Source: CAYXBG01 sp964463145 (lineage in GTDB: Bacteria > Acidobacteriota > UBA6911 > RPQK01 > CBDAPI01). From it: a DNA stretch of 37,994 bases. The notes below the pieces were generated by a model that made no database searches, was not told where the DNA came from, and saw nothing but the letters and a program-made list of their open reading frames with translations. The stretch's first letter is position 1; every line of letters starts with the position of its first letter. Both the position numbers and the translations under genes were made by a program. The stretch covers positions 1 to 37,994 of the forward strand of contig CAYXBG010000008.1 of the NCBI GenBank assembly GCA_964463145.1, read 5' to 3'. Positions 1 to 7,887 of the stretch are shown in pieces.

Positions 1-70
1 AGTTGATCATGTCTTGGAGGAAGCCCTGAGATTAATTAATTCTGACAACTTCCAAGAATCTTCCCAATGA
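1..70 (+). CDS. C-terminal fragment of an unidentified protein, cut by the window edge
   Basis: The second reading frame is open from base 2 to a TGA at 68-70 and gives about 22 residues ending NFQESSQ, with a helix-like stretch LEEALRLI before it. The other two plus-strand frames close quickly. It could be the last gene before the heptose operon, on the same strand, but the fragment is too short to name, and an open frame of this length can arise by chance. About 155 bases separate it from gmhB. Confidence 0.35.
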   Translation, partial: VDHVLEEALRLINSDNFQESSQ

Positions 71-138
71 ACAACCACAACAACGGTATAGAGCCTTCTC
101 AACCTAATTGTCTCTGTTTTGTCTCATGCGCCGAGGTT

Positions 139-166
139 TTGACTCACTACCTCGAAAGGTTACAAA
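139..166 (+). promoter_or_regulatory. Candidate sigma-70 promoter for the gmhB-rfaE operon
   Basis: A TTGACT hexamer at 139-144 is followed, after 16 bases, by TACAAA at 161-166, a 4 of 6 match to the -10 consensus. It lies in the non-coding stretch before gmhB, which would give a leader of roughly 50 bases. This is a consensus match only. The -10 box lies inside the first copy of the repeat listed next. Confidence 0.35.
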
Positions 167-220
167 AATAGCGGCTGCGAGGTAATCCTTTTTGGGATAT
201 CGTGGTTACAAAAGGAGCGG
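158..220 (+). repeat. Imperfect 17-base direct repeat in the gmhB leader
   Basis: GGTTACAAAAATAGCGG at 158-174 recurs as GGTTACAAAAGGAGCGG at 204-220, with 15 of 17 bases identical and starts 46 bases apart. The second copy contains the AGGAG ribosome binding site of gmhB. The pair could be a regulatory site or a relic of a local duplication; the sequence alone does not decide. Confidence 0.55.
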
Positions 221-226
221 ATAATA

Positions 227-808
227 ATGCAAAAGCTCAGACCAGCCGTCTTTCTCGACCGAGACGGGACGCTTATAGAAGAAAGGCATTACTTATCTAG
301 CGTTACTGGGATATCGGTCTTAGGGGGTGTTGCGGAGGCAATTACCCGTCTAAATAATGCTGATTTTGCTGTCGTCTTGGCAACAAATCAATCAGCTGTT
401 GGCAGGGGACTCTTAAGCCTGGAAGATCTTAACTCTATTCATAAAGAGCTTCGATATCGGTTAAAAAAAACGGGAGCACAAATTGACGAAGTTTTCTTTT
501 GCCCGCACCATCCGACCGAAGCCACTCGCGCATATCGTTCCAGCTGTGCCTGCCGGAAGCCTAAACCAGGAATGCTCGAGGAGGCCGCACGAAAACTTGC
601 TCTGGATTTACGAAAGAGTTTCATGATCGGAGACACACTTAGCGATATCAAGACTGGACACGCGGCGGGCTGCCGCTCGATACTGGTCAAAACTGGAAAA
701 GGCCAGCGAGAAACCCTGAGAATTAAGGACGAGCCTGAGCCTCCAGATTTCATTGCTGAAAACCTAACCAAAGCCGTCAACTGGCTATTGGAAAACCATT
801 ATGAATGA
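227..808 (+). CDS. gmhB: D-glycero-D-manno-heptose 1,7-bisphosphate 7-phosphatase
   Basis: A HAD-superfamily phosphatase that removes the C7 phosphate of heptose bisphosphate in the cytoplasmic ADP-heptose pathway for the LPS inner core. The nucleophile motif FLDRDGTL (Asp11 and Asp13) is near the N-terminus. The zinc-binding residues typical of GmhB follow as CPHH (Cys92, His94) and CACRKPKPG (Cys107, Cys109), and the acidic motif GDTLSD is near 135-140. At 193 residues it has the usual family length. The ATG has an AGGAG site 9 bases upstream. It overlaps rfaE1 by 8 bases, and the two following genes encode the next steps. A histidinol-phosphatase is the main alternative, but the context argues strongly for GmhB. 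Confidence 0.93.
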   Translation: MQKLRPAVFLDRDGTLIEERHYLSSVTGISVLGGVAEAITRLNNADFAVVLATNQSAVGRGLLSLEDLNSIHKELRYRLKKTGAQIDEVFFCPHHPTEATRAYRSSCACRKPKPGMLEEAARKLALDLRKSFMIGDTLSDIKTGHAAGCRSILVKTGKGQRETLRIKDEPEPPDFIAENLTKAVNWLLENHYE

Positions 809-1793
809 ATTGCTACCAATCGTCTCCAGCATGCCTGAAAAACATCTTATTGTGGTCGGAGATCTCCTTTTGGACGAATTTGTCTTCGGGGAGATAACAA
901 GAGTCTCACGTGAGGCTCCGGTCCTAATTCTCCGCTACAAGGAACGTGACTGGAGACCTGGAGGAGCGGCTAACACTATCGCAGGAGCGGCAGCACTTGG
1001 ATGTAAAGTCAGCGCGATTGGAGCAATCGGTAACGACGAATGGGGTCGCGCCCTGCTCTCCTCTTGGCCCGAAAACGTCAACCGAGAGAATGTACTAGTA
1101 TCAGAGCAGCTCAAAACAACCTGTAAGAGTCGTGTGTTGGGGGGAGCATTTCATTCTTTCCGACAACAGGTTGTTCGAATTGATTATGAACATCCGCATC
1201 AACTTAGCCATACCAACCAACTCAAGTTAATTAATGCCCTCGGCGAACAAATGTCCTGTGCCGATGCAGTTATCGTTTCCGATTATAGTCTTGGGACAGT
1301 AACTGACTTAATTGCTACAGAAACCCTGAAAATGGCTCAAGAAAAAAATTTGCCAGTATTTATTGATTCGCGCTTCACACCCCAACGCTTCCGAGGCGCA
1401 ACATGTATGACCCCAAATATATCTGAGGTGGAGGCTGCAGTAGGAATGACGTTGAGAGATTCTCCTGAAACCCTCCACAAGACTGGCCAAGAGTTATTGA
1501 ATGCCTGGGAGCTCAATTGCCTTGTCATTACTCAAGGGAAATTGGGGATGCTTGTTTTCGAGCCTGATGGGATTACTGAAATTCCCGCCTTTGGTAGCGA
1601 TGAGGTCGTGGATGTCACAGGTGCCGGTGATACGGTCATAGCTACCCTAGCAGCCTCAGTAGCAGCCGGCTCGAATTTTTCCCAAGCGGCTCAACTAGCC
1701 AATACCGCTGCCGGGATTGTTGTCACCAAAAAAGGGACTTCTCGAGTCATGGCCCAGGAACTTCTCGATGCCGTCGAGGATTTCTACCCGTGA
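801..1793 (+). CDS. rfaE1: D-glycero-beta-D-manno-heptose-7-phosphate kinase
   Basis: A PfkB/ribokinase-family kinase that phosphorylates heptose 7-phosphate at C1 to give the bisphosphate that GmhB acts on. The sequence shows the substrate-binding GGAANTIAGAAALG motif at 54-67 and the catalytic DVTGAGD motif at 271-277, with Asp277 as the expected base. In E. coli this activity is the N-terminal half of HldE. Here it is a stand-alone protein of 330 residues, with the adenylyltransferase encoded separately just downstream. It overlaps gmhB by 8 bases and rfaE2 by 4 bases, so translation is probably coupled. Confidence 0.93.
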   Translation: MNELLPIVSSMPEKHLIVVGDLLLDEFVFGEITRVSREAPVLILRYKERDWRPGGAANTIAGAAALGCKVSAIGAIGNDEWGRALLSSWPENVNRENVLVSEQLKTTCKSRVLGGAFHSFRQQVVRIDYEHPHQLSHTNQLKLINALGEQMSCADAVIVSDYSLGTVTDLIATETLKMAQEKNLPVFIDSRFTPQRFRGATCMTPNISEVEAAVGMTLRDSPETLHKTGQELLNAWELNCLVITQGKLGMLVFEPDGITEIPAFGSDEVVDVTGAGDTVIATLAASVAAGSNFSQAAQLANTAAGIVVTKKGTSRVMAQELLDAVEDFYP

Positions 1794-2278
1794 AAACTAC
1801 TGCTTCCAAAATCGTTAATCGAGCGGAGATGGCCCAAATTTTGTCACCGATCCGGGAGCAAGGATCTCGGGTTGTGCTAACAAATGGTTGCTTTGATCTT
1901 CTCCACGTTGGACATATTCGCTACCTCATCGGGGCCCGAGAACAAGGAGAATATCTACTCGTTGCCATCAATAGTGATAGTTCCGTGCGGAAACTTAAGG
2001 GCCCAGAACGTCCCATGGTGCCTGAAAGGGAACGGGCAGAAATCGTTGGGGCTCTAGAATGCGTAGACTGGGTCCTCCTTTTTGAGGAGCCGACAGTAGA
2101 TGAATTACTAGAGGAATTGAGGCCAGATGTCCATGCAAAAGGAACTGACTACACCGAGCTCACAGTTCCCGAGTTAGATACTGTTCGCTCTTACGGGGGC
2201 CGGGTTGCTATCGTTGGAGATCCTAAAGACCACTCCAGTGGAGACCTTATCCAGCGTGTTATAGATCTGGAGCATTGA
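1790..2278 (+). CDS. rfaE2: D-glycero-beta-D-manno-heptose 1-phosphate adenylyltransferase
   Basis: A nucleotidyltransferase of the cytidylyltransferase-like fold. It joins AMP to heptose 1-phosphate to make ADP-heptose, the donor precursor for LPS-core heptosyltransferases. The N-terminal motif TNGCFDLLHVGH at 31-42 includes the HxGH signature (His39, His42). At 162 residues it matches the C-terminal half of E. coli HldE. The start is GTG within the GTGA overlap with the rfaE1 stop. Together with gmhB and rfaE1 this gives three consecutive enzymes of one pathway. An isomerase (GmhA) and an epimerase (HldD) are not in the window. Confidence 0.93.
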   Translation: MKTTASKIVNRAEMAQILSPIREQGSRVVLTNGCFDLLHVGHIRYLIGAREQGEYLLVAINSDSSVRKLKGPERPMVPERERAEIVGALECVDWVLLFEEPTVDELLEELRPDVHAKGTDYTELTVPELDTVRSYGGRVAIVGDPKDHSSGDLIQRVIDLEH

Positions 2279-2336
2279 AAATGGAATATAGACGGGTCGA
2301 CTTGGTCAGCCCTCTCGCTATAGCGTGTTGCCCTCG

Positions 2337-3395
2337 ATGAGGGGTATCGAAAAGATACTCATAGTCCGTTTAGGCTCATTGGGGGACCTCATGCACGCCT
2401 TGCCAGCACAACAGTACCTCCACAAAAAATTTCCGAATAGTGAAATCCATTGGTTGACTGATCAACACTACGCCAGCTTACTTAAATGCGTTCCAGGGTT
2501 GGATCGGATTTGGATTACCAACCTGCGTAGCTTGAGTGCAGGAATAAGATCTTTGAACAGTCTAGTCCTTCTATTAAGAGATTTAAGAAAGCAAAAGTTC
2601 GACTTGACCTTCGATTTCCAGGGCCTACTTAAATCAGCTGTACTAGCAAGGTTAGCCGGAACGAGTCGACTGCACGGATTCACTCCAGAACGCTTCAAAG
2701 AAAAAGGCTCTGGGGTTTTTTATGATGAGAAAATCAGTGGTGAAGGGGATTTAAATCGCCATGTCATTGACGGCAATTTGGAGCTTGTAGGGAAACTCAC
2801 AGGACCAGGAGAAATCTCCCCAGAGATAACGTTCCAAATACCCGAACCCGATGAAAATCATATTAAAGAAAAGCTCAAGAAGTATGAGATCAAAAACCCG
2901 ATCTTGATTAACCCCGGAGCCGGCTGGACAACAAAGCGATGGCCTGCCCAAAAATATGGCCGTTTGGCAAATATGCTCATAGAGGAACTCCGGGTCCCCG
3001 TGATCGCCACTTACGGGCCCGGGGAAAAGCCTCTGGTGGACAATATGCAGGCAGCATGTCCTCAAGGCAAACTCATAGCCTTCCCTACTACTATCGTGCA
3101 ACTCGTTGCACTTTGTCTCCGGTCACGTCTGATGATAGCCGGAGATTGTGGTCCCCTACACCTAGCTGTTGCCAGCTCTACCCCTACGGTAGCACTCATG
3201 GGGCCCACATCTCCCAGTCGCAATGGCCCCTATTCGCTTCAGGATGAAGTTGTTAAAAAAAACTCTCCCTACTCCAACTCCTATAAACGCAAGGGAGATA
3301 AATTTGTCAGTATGGACATTAAGGTCGAGAGAGTATTCGATGCTGTTCTCCACCGCTTGGCGAAAATCAAAGAAAACTCTACAAAGGACTCATGA
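2337..3395 (+). CDS. Glycosyltransferase family 9 (LPS heptosyltransferase-like)
   Basis: A GT-B glycosyltransferase of family 9, likely adding heptose to the LPS inner core at the cytoplasmic face of the inner membrane. The N-terminus reads ILIVRLGSLGDLMHALPA, the usual family 9 opening (RxGSLGD). The donor-binding region contains NPGAGWTTKRWP and, further on, GDCGPLHLAVASSTPTVALMGPT, which fits the conserved D-x-G-x-x-H pattern. I prefer the ATG at 2337, which places the first strand at the usual distance from the N-terminus; a GTG at 2325 would add four residues. The preceding ADP-heptose genes support a heptosyltransferase role, but I cannot tell a WaaC type from a WaaF type. Confidence 0.85.
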   Translation: MRGIEKILIVRLGSLGDLMHALPAQQYLHKKFPNSEIHWLTDQHYASLLKCVPGLDRIWITNLRSLSAGIRSLNSLVLLLRDLRKQKFDLTFDFQGLLKSAVLARLAGTSRLHGFTPERFKEKGSGVFYDEKISGEGDLNRHVIDGNLELVGKLTGPGEISPEITFQIPEPDENHIKEKLKKYEIKNPILINPGAGWTTKRWPAQKYGRLANMLIEELRVPVIATYGPGEKPLVDNMQAACPQGKLIAFPTTIVQLVALCLRSRLMIAGDCGPLHLAVASSTPTVALMGPTSPSRNGPYSLQDEVVKKNSPYSNSYKRKGDKFVSMDIKVERVFDAVLHRLAKIKENSTKDS

Positions 3396-3925
3396 TGAAC
3401 TTACAGCGTCTTCGAGTCCCTTTGGGTTTTGCTTTTGCGTTACTCTACCTGCTCCTAGCTCGACCCGTCCTCGGATCGTGGTTGATAGGGATAGCAACTG
3501 TTTCAATAGGCTTAGGGGTCAGGATCTGGGCTGCAGGACATCTCCAGAAATGGCAGAAGTTGGCTATTTCCGGGCCTTATCAGTTCACCAGAAACCCTCT
3601 CTACCTGGGATCCTCTTTGATCGGCTCTGGATTCTCTATAGCCTCAAACGAATCCTTTCTACTGGCACTGTTTTTAATACTTTTTGCAGCTATTTATGTT
3701 CCCGTAATGCGGCGTGAGGAAAAAGAGCTTTTCACCCTCTACGGCTCCGATTATAGGACCTATAGTAAAAATGTCCCTTTCTTTGCCCCAAAGTTTACTC
3801 AGAATCCAGACTCCACAAAACGCAGTACTTTTTCTTGGAGAAGAGCCCTCGACAACAGAGAATACAACGCCATCATTGGATGTTTCGCCGTGGGACTGTT
3901 TTTATACCTTAGACTGAGCAATTAG
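3392..3925 (+). CDS. Isoprenylcysteine carboxyl methyltransferase-like membrane protein
   Basis: A small integral membrane protein of 177 residues of the ICMT/phospholipid methyltransferase type. It has hydrophobic segments near residues 8-40 and 65-105, and the family signature GPYQFTRNPLYLGS at about 63-76. The cytosolic motif RREEKELFTLYGSDYRTY, near 108-125, forms part of the S-adenosylmethionine site in relatives. A further hydrophobic segment lies at the C-terminus. The ATG overlaps the glycosyltransferase stop in an ATGA, so it belongs to the same operon. Bacterial members methylate varied and mostly unknown acceptors, so a lipid or envelope substrate is only inferred from its position. 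Confidence 0.8.
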   Translation: MMNLQRLRVPLGFAFALLYLLLARPVLGSWLIGIATVSIGLGVRIWAAGHLQKWQKLAISGPYQFTRNPLYLGSSLIGSGFSIASNESFLLALFLILFAAIYVPVMRREEKELFTLYGSDYRTYSKNVPFFAPKFTQNPDSTKRSTFSWRRALDNREYNAIIGCFAVGLFLYLRLSN

Positions 3926-3937
3926 GCTGGGTCTTCA

Positions 3938-3946
3938 TGCTACAAT
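3938..3946 (+). promoter_or_regulatory. Extended -10 promoter of the RNase P RNA gene
   Basis: TGCTACAAT gives a TG dinucleotide one base before TACAAT (5 of 6 match to the -10 consensus). It ends 6 bases before the predicted 5' end of the RNA, the right distance for initiation there. I see no good -35 box, which extended -10 promoters can lack. Confidence 0.6.
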
Positions 3947-3952
3947 CAGGAT

Positions 3953-4330
3953 GGCAAGTAGAGCGGGTGATCGCCGTCCGGCTTGAATCGGAGGGAGGAA
4001 AGTCCGAACACTTATAGGGCAAGCGTGCTTCCTAACGGGAAGGGGGGGCGACCTCACGGAAAGTGCCACAGAAAAAATACCGCCATCCTTGGATGGTAAG
4101 GGTGAAAAGGCGAGGTAAGAGCTCACCGCTCCAGTGGCGACACTCGGAGGCAGGGTAAACCCCATGCAGTGCAAGGCCAAATAGGCTCTGTCGAGAACTG
4201 GCCCGGTTCCAGTGCCTTAAAACACAGGCAGAGCGGGTAGGCCGCTTGAGAACCTGGGCAACCTGGTTCCTAGATGAATGATCACCGCCCGCTAGTCGGG
4301 AACAGAATTCGGCTTACACCTCTACTTGCC
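3953..4330 (+). ncRNA. rnpB: RNase P RNA, bacterial type A
   Basis: This is the catalytic RNA that trims the 5' leader from precursor tRNAs. The ends pair perfectly over 11 bases: 3953-3963 (GGCAAGTAGAG) with 4320-4330, forming helix P1. The two halves of helix P4 are present as GAGGAAAGTCC at 3995-4005 and ACAGAATTCGGCTTA at 4302-4316. The conserved internal stretches AGGGTAAACCCC near 4152-4163 and GCAAGGCCAAATAGG at 4171-4185 are also there. The length of 378 bases is normal for type A. The small open frame antisense to it (3935-4180) is not a gene. Confidence 0.96.
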
Positions 4331-4431
4331 CTTTATTACTCACAGGGCATTAGCAAATCGAACGCCTTTCAGGCGGATCCTGTCGAGGAAAATCCCAGGA
4401 TACTATTCAAACACCTATCAATTAATCTAGG

Positions 4432-5328
4432 CTAGCGAGGAACTAAAGTTACTCGAAGAGACCGAAGGGAGAAGCTGACGCCTCCGGCTCCCATTGTGAA
4501 ACTGCCCACAAAAAGAGGTTCAGGCTTTTCCACTAGATCCATGTTGTTTTCACCATAAGATCTAACCGAGGAAGTGGAAAAAGCTTGGAACTCCTTTTTT
4601 TTCAGATCTAAAACAATCAGTTCAACGAACCGCTGTGACTGAATCAGGAAACTAGCACGAGCCTCTGAGAAATAGACCTTTGCACTCTCATCTCCCTCCC
4701 CATCTACAAAGATATCTACCTTGTGGGCATAAAAGGAATGATCTGCAACATCTTGACCAAACCGTATGGCGTCCGCTGCTGTGGTGAATCCTGGAGAACG
4801 GACCATGAGTATTACTGCAACTAGCCCCGTTGCAATAGAAACGAGTGACCGGAGACGATTAAAGCGATTCCACTTGGGTCTGCACCAGAAAATAATCAGA
4901 AGAGGGATCCCGAGCAGAAACAGATCCTGCCAAAATGCTTCCTGCGGGGTTCGCTCAATCAGGCTCCCAAAACATCCACAAGAGGTGCTTGGGTCACGCA
5001 ACCCTTGAGATACGAGCCAGTAATTATGACCAGTCAGATAGATAAAAAATACAGACAATGCGCTAGTTCCATAGATTACCCATCGATTCAGTAAACCTAG
5101 CAACAGGGCAACACCCAGACTAGTTTCTAGGAGAATTGCAATCAAAGCAACGCTAGCAGCCGGGAGCAAAAAGTCTAGACCTTCAAGGTGTACCTGTTCC
5201 AGGAAGCTAGCTGGTTCAATCAGCTTGGCATAGGCCGCAAAAAGGAGTACCCCTCCAAGAAAAAAAGCCGCCAAAAAACCGAGAAACTGTTTCCTTTTGT
5301 CTACTGAACTAAGTAGGTGCATGGTCAT
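4432..5328 (-). CDS. MauE/DoxX-like membrane protein with C-terminal domain
   Basis: A 298-residue protein. Its N-terminal half has four hydrophobic segments at roughly 14-34, 52-78, 84-104 and 130-147, and the motif SCGCFGSL (near 116-123) that marks the MauE branch of the DoxX-like superfamily. A fifth hydrophobic stretch near 158-172 precedes about 120 polar residues that I do not recognise, probably outside the cytoplasm. MauE-type proteins are linked to thiol-disulfide or electron transfer, but no redox partner is next door. It lies 97 bases downstream of ftsY on the same strand and may be the last gene of that transcript. The substrate is unknown. Confidence 0.7.
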   Translation of the reverse strand: MTMHLLSSVDKRKQFLGFLAAFFLGGVLLFAAYAKLIEPASFLEQVHLEGLDFLLPAASVALIAILLETSLGVALLLGLLNRWVIYGTSALSVFFIYLTGHNYWLVSQGLRDPSTSCGCFGSLIERTPQEAFWQDLFLLGIPLLIIFWCRPKWNRFNRLRSLVSIATGLVAVILMVRSPGFTTAADAIRFGQDVADHSFYAHKVDIFVDGEGDESAKVYFSEARASFLIQSQRFVELIVLDLKKKEFQAFSTSSVRSYGENNMDLVEKPEPLFVGSFTMGAGGVSFSLRSLRVTLVPR

Positions 5329-5425
5329 CCAGCATACCAGAGTTCGAGCAATCAGAACTTTCCGATCTACTCACAATTAATAAGCTCATCTAGCACCTGA
5401 TCACCCTTTAAATTTCGATCTTTTC

Positions 5426-6370
5426 CTAATCCTCAAACAACATCGCATCAACAAAAGATTCAGGCGAGAAGGGGATAAGATCATCAACGCCTTCACCTAC
5501 CCCGATAAAATGGATCGGCAGCCCCAGCTTTTTAGCGATAGCGACCACAATCCCTCCCTTAGCACTACCGTCCAGTTTTGTAATCACAATCCCACTGACA
5601 TTCACAACTGAGGCGAATCGCCTAGCCTGTACTAATCCGTTTTGCCCGGTTGTAGCATCAAGTACAAGCAGGGTTTCATGGGGGGCCCCGGCCACTTCAC
5701 GAGCAGCCACTCTCTCCATTTTTTCAAGCTCCATCATTAAATTGTTGTTGTTGTGAAGTCTGCCTGCAGTATCCACAATCAACACCTCTATTCCACGAGC
5801 CCTTGAGGCCACAAGAGCATCGAATAACACCGCGGCAGGATCAGCTCCCATACCTTGTTTGATGAGTTGACAGTCCACCCTTTCGGCCCAGATTTGCAAT
5901 TGCTCAATAGCCGCTGCCCTAAAGGTGTCAGAGGCACTTATTAGAACGCTGCGACCATCTTTCATGAAACGATGTGCTAGCTTGGCTACAGTCGATGTCT
6001 TGCCAACACCATTAACCCCTACAACCAGGATAACGCAAGGCGAAGCTTTTGGAGTCTTGTCTCCATCTGGGGATTTCAGGATCCTCAGCAATTCTTCCCG
6101 CAATGCCCGCTTGAGTTCGGATGAAGTAATAAAACGTTGTCCGCCAGATTGCTCACGGACCTTTTGGATCACATTCAACGTCGTCTCAATTCCGATGTCA
6201 GAAGTGAGTAGCACCTCCTCCAAAGCATCTATCTGCTTCTCCGTTATCCTGCTCTTTTCAGTTCCTAGAACTTGTCGAATTCGGTGGCTCAGATCTTCCT
6301 TAGTCTCAGACAGAGTCGTGCTAAGTCGCGCAAGGTATCTTTTCTCTTCCTGACGGTGAAAAATACTCAT
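5426..6370 (-). CDS. ftsY: Signal recognition particle receptor FtsY
   Basis: The GTPase that docks SRP-ribosome complexes at the inner membrane for co-translational insertion of membrane proteins. The GTPase motifs are in order: P-loop GVNGVGKT at 118-125, DTFRAAAIEQL at 148-158, DTAGR at 200-204 and TKLDG at 264-268. A helical N domain occupies about 10-100. With 314 residues it has almost no acidic A domain, unlike E. coli FtsY, so membrane attachment must rest on the short basic N-terminal helix. The related protein Ffh is excluded because there is no methionine-rich M domain. A run of four asparagines at 207-210, encoded by a short near-repeat, is a minor oddity. Confidence 0.97.
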   Translation of the reverse strand: MSIFHRQEEKRYLARLSTTLSETKEDLSHRIRQVLGTEKSRITEKQIDALEEVLLTSDIGIETTLNVIQKVREQSGGQRFITSSELKRALREELLRILKSPDGDKTPKASPCVILVVGVNGVGKTSTVAKLAHRFMKDGRSVLISASDTFRAAAIEQLQIWAERVDCQLIKQGMGADPAAVLFDALVASRARGIEVLIVDTAGRLHNNNNLMMELEKMERVAAREVAGAPHETLLVLDATTGQNGLVQARRFASVVNVSGIVITKLDGSAKGGIVVAIAKKLGLPIHFIGVGEGVDDLIPFSPESFVDAMLFED

Positions 6371-6415
6371 TATGATGGATCTCGTATTAAGCCTTTCTCG
6401 AGTAAACCGCCTTCT

Positions 6416-7042
6416 TCAAATCCTGACAGTCTCGCGCCGGAATTGTTCTTCCAAATATGGCAATTCTAAATTCCCTGTTTGCAGAGCTGTTAATAAATCC
6501 TGTAAATGGCAACTCAAAAGATCAAAAGTATCGCGTACACTATTCACGTCAATGCCCTCAAGCCTCAGCGACGTGGGCGGATGCTTAACTCCTTCCATTG
6601 AGGGGAAGGTTGTCTGGAAAATATTTAGGCCAACTCCGAGAACGGCCCATTTTATCTGCTGGGAATGCCTCCCCAGTTCTACCAGCACCCCACAGACCTT
6701 CCGCCCTCCAATCAGCACGTCATTAGGTCGTTTTACACTCAGGCGAGATCCCAGGCGCGGGGCAATTTCCCGGATTACCCCGACTACTGCTAATACCGAT
6801 ACCATATTCAGGGCTCTGTCCCGATGACCTAGCCTACCTGGATAGATCAAAAATGAGGCATACAATCCCTGGTCACGTGGGGAACACCAGATTCTGCCAC
6901 GCCTACCTCGACCTGAAGTCTGTTCACGCGCCCAGACAGAACGAGGTTGTCCTTCATTAACGAATTGCTTGAGATAGTCGTTGGTAGATCCGACCTTACT
7001 AAGCGTATCCTGAATAGCAAAAAAAGGCGTTACCCGTTTCAT
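6416..7042 (-). CDS. birA: Biotin--[acetyl-CoA-carboxylase] ligase
   Basis: Joins biotin to the biotin carboxyl carrier subunit of acetyl-CoA carboxylase through biotinyl-AMP. Family motifs are STNDYLK near the N-terminus, the biotinyl-adenylate loop SGRGRRGRIWCSP, and VKRPNDVLIGGRKVCGVLVE, in which the conserved K-x-P-N-D is clear. It has 208 residues. The N-terminal DNA-binding domain of E. coli BirA is absent, so this is a ligase only and cannot itself repress biotin genes. The start is taken as the ATG that overlaps the nadC stop by one base; a GTG one codon earlier is possible. The small C-terminal domain also seems short. Confidence 0.93.
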   Translation of the reverse strand: MKRVTPFFAIQDTLSKVGSTNDYLKQFVNEGQPRSVWAREQTSGRGRRGRIWCSPRDQGLYASFLIYPGRLGHRDRALNMVSVLAVVGVIREIAPRLGSRLSVKRPNDVLIGGRKVCGVLVELGRHSQQIKWAVLGVGLNIFQTTFPSMEGVKHPPTSLRLEGIDVNSVRDTFDLLSCHLQDLLTALQTGNLELPYLEEQFRRETVRI

Positions 7043-7887
7043 CACTTGGAAAATCGTAGACTAATGTCACTTGCGGGCGGTGAGTGAGTGAGCGTTCCAA
7101 TCGAGATGAATTCCACTCCTGTCTCAGCATAGCTGACAACATTATCCAATGTAATTCCTCCAGAAACCTCTAGGCTACAATTACCTGCAGCAATCTTCAC
7201 TGCCCTTTTCACCTGAGCAGGAGGCATATTGTCCAGAAGAACAACTTCGGCCCCTGCACCTAAAGCTTCTTGTAACTGGGCCAAGGTTTCAACTTCAACC
7301 TCCACACGTCCTGGACTAGGTGTGTGCTGCAAAGCCGCAGAAACAGCCTTTTCAACGCTACCAGCCACAACAATGTGGTTTTCTTTTATTAGAATCGCAT
7401 CACCCAAAGACCATCTGTGATTGACACCTCCGCCGATCCGGACAGCATACTTATCAAGTGCTCTCCAGAGCGGCATAGTCTTGCGAGTATCCAGTATCTG
7501 AACACCAGTATGAGCCACCAGGCCCACAATCTCACGAGTAAGTGTAGCTATCCCACATGATCTCTGGAAAAGATTTAGAGCTACACGTTCAGCCCCTAAT
7601 AACACCGAAGCGTTGGCCTGAACAGTACCAATGACTCCAGGTTGGAGGAGATCTCCCTCTCTATTAGCTTGTTTAGATACTGCATCTCCTAAGAACTGAA
7701 AGACTCGGGAAAAAACAGGCCACCCCGCCAAAACAATCTCATCTCGAGCCACAACTTCGGCACAGACATTCCTCCCATAACACATCCCCCGCCCACCAAC
7801 TACCGCTTCAGTGGTAATGTCGCCATCACCTAGATCTTCACGTAGGGCCTCTTTGAGAAGTGGTTCGAGTTTAAGAAGAGAATCCAT
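7042..7887 (-). CDS. nadC: Nicotinate-nucleotide pyrophosphorylase (carboxylating)
   Basis: Quinolinate phosphoribosyltransferase, which makes nicotinate mononucleotide in de novo NAD synthesis. Signature motifs are EDLGDGDITTEAV near the N-terminus, ILDTRKTMPLWRALDKYAV, GGGVNHRWSLGDAILIKENH and the C-terminal VSGGITLDNV. I chose the ATG at 7887, giving 281 residues, because the family begins shortly before the EDLGDGD motif and AGGAAC lies a few bases upstream. The longer frame from 7929 would run 59 bases into valS. With this start the overlap with valS is 17 bases. NadA and NadB are not in the window. Confidence 0.94.
   Translation of the reverse strand: MDSLLKLEPLLKEALREDLGDGDITTEAVVGGRGMCYGRNVCAEVVARDEIVLAGWPVFSRVFQFLGDAVSKQANREGDLLQPGVIGTVQANASVLLGAERVALNLFQRSCGIATLTREIVGLVAHTGVQILDTRKTMPLWRALDKYAVRIGGGVNHRWSLGDAILIKENHIVVAGSVEKAVSAALQHTPSPGRVEVEVETLAQLQEALGAGAEVVLLDNMPPAQVKRAVKIAAGNCSLEVSGGITLDNVVSYAETGVEFISIGTLTHSPPASDISLRFSK

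Noticed and set aside
2281..2340. Possible 19-codon leader peptide starting at an ATG between rfaE2 and the glycosyltransferase
   Set aside because: It ends in an overlap with the chosen glycosyltransferase ATG, which would suit coupling. It has no clear ribosome binding site, however, and an ATG at this place is expected by chance.
3223..3717. Open frame of 164 codons on the plus strand
   Set aside because: It spans the junction of the glycosyltransferase and the methyltransferase-like gene in another frame, and both of those have clear family motifs.
3935..4180. Open frame of 81 codons on the minus strand
   Set aside because: It lies antisense inside the RNase P RNA gene, which explains the sequence fully.
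4363..4375. Small hairpin CGCC-TTTCA-GGCG after the RNase P RNA
   Set aside because: The stem is only four base pairs and no T-run follows, so I do not call it a terminator.
5925..6353. Open frame of 142 codons on the plus strand
   Set aside because: It is antisense to ftsY across the conserved GTPase region, and its residues are rich in Ser and Arg as expected of a shadow frame.
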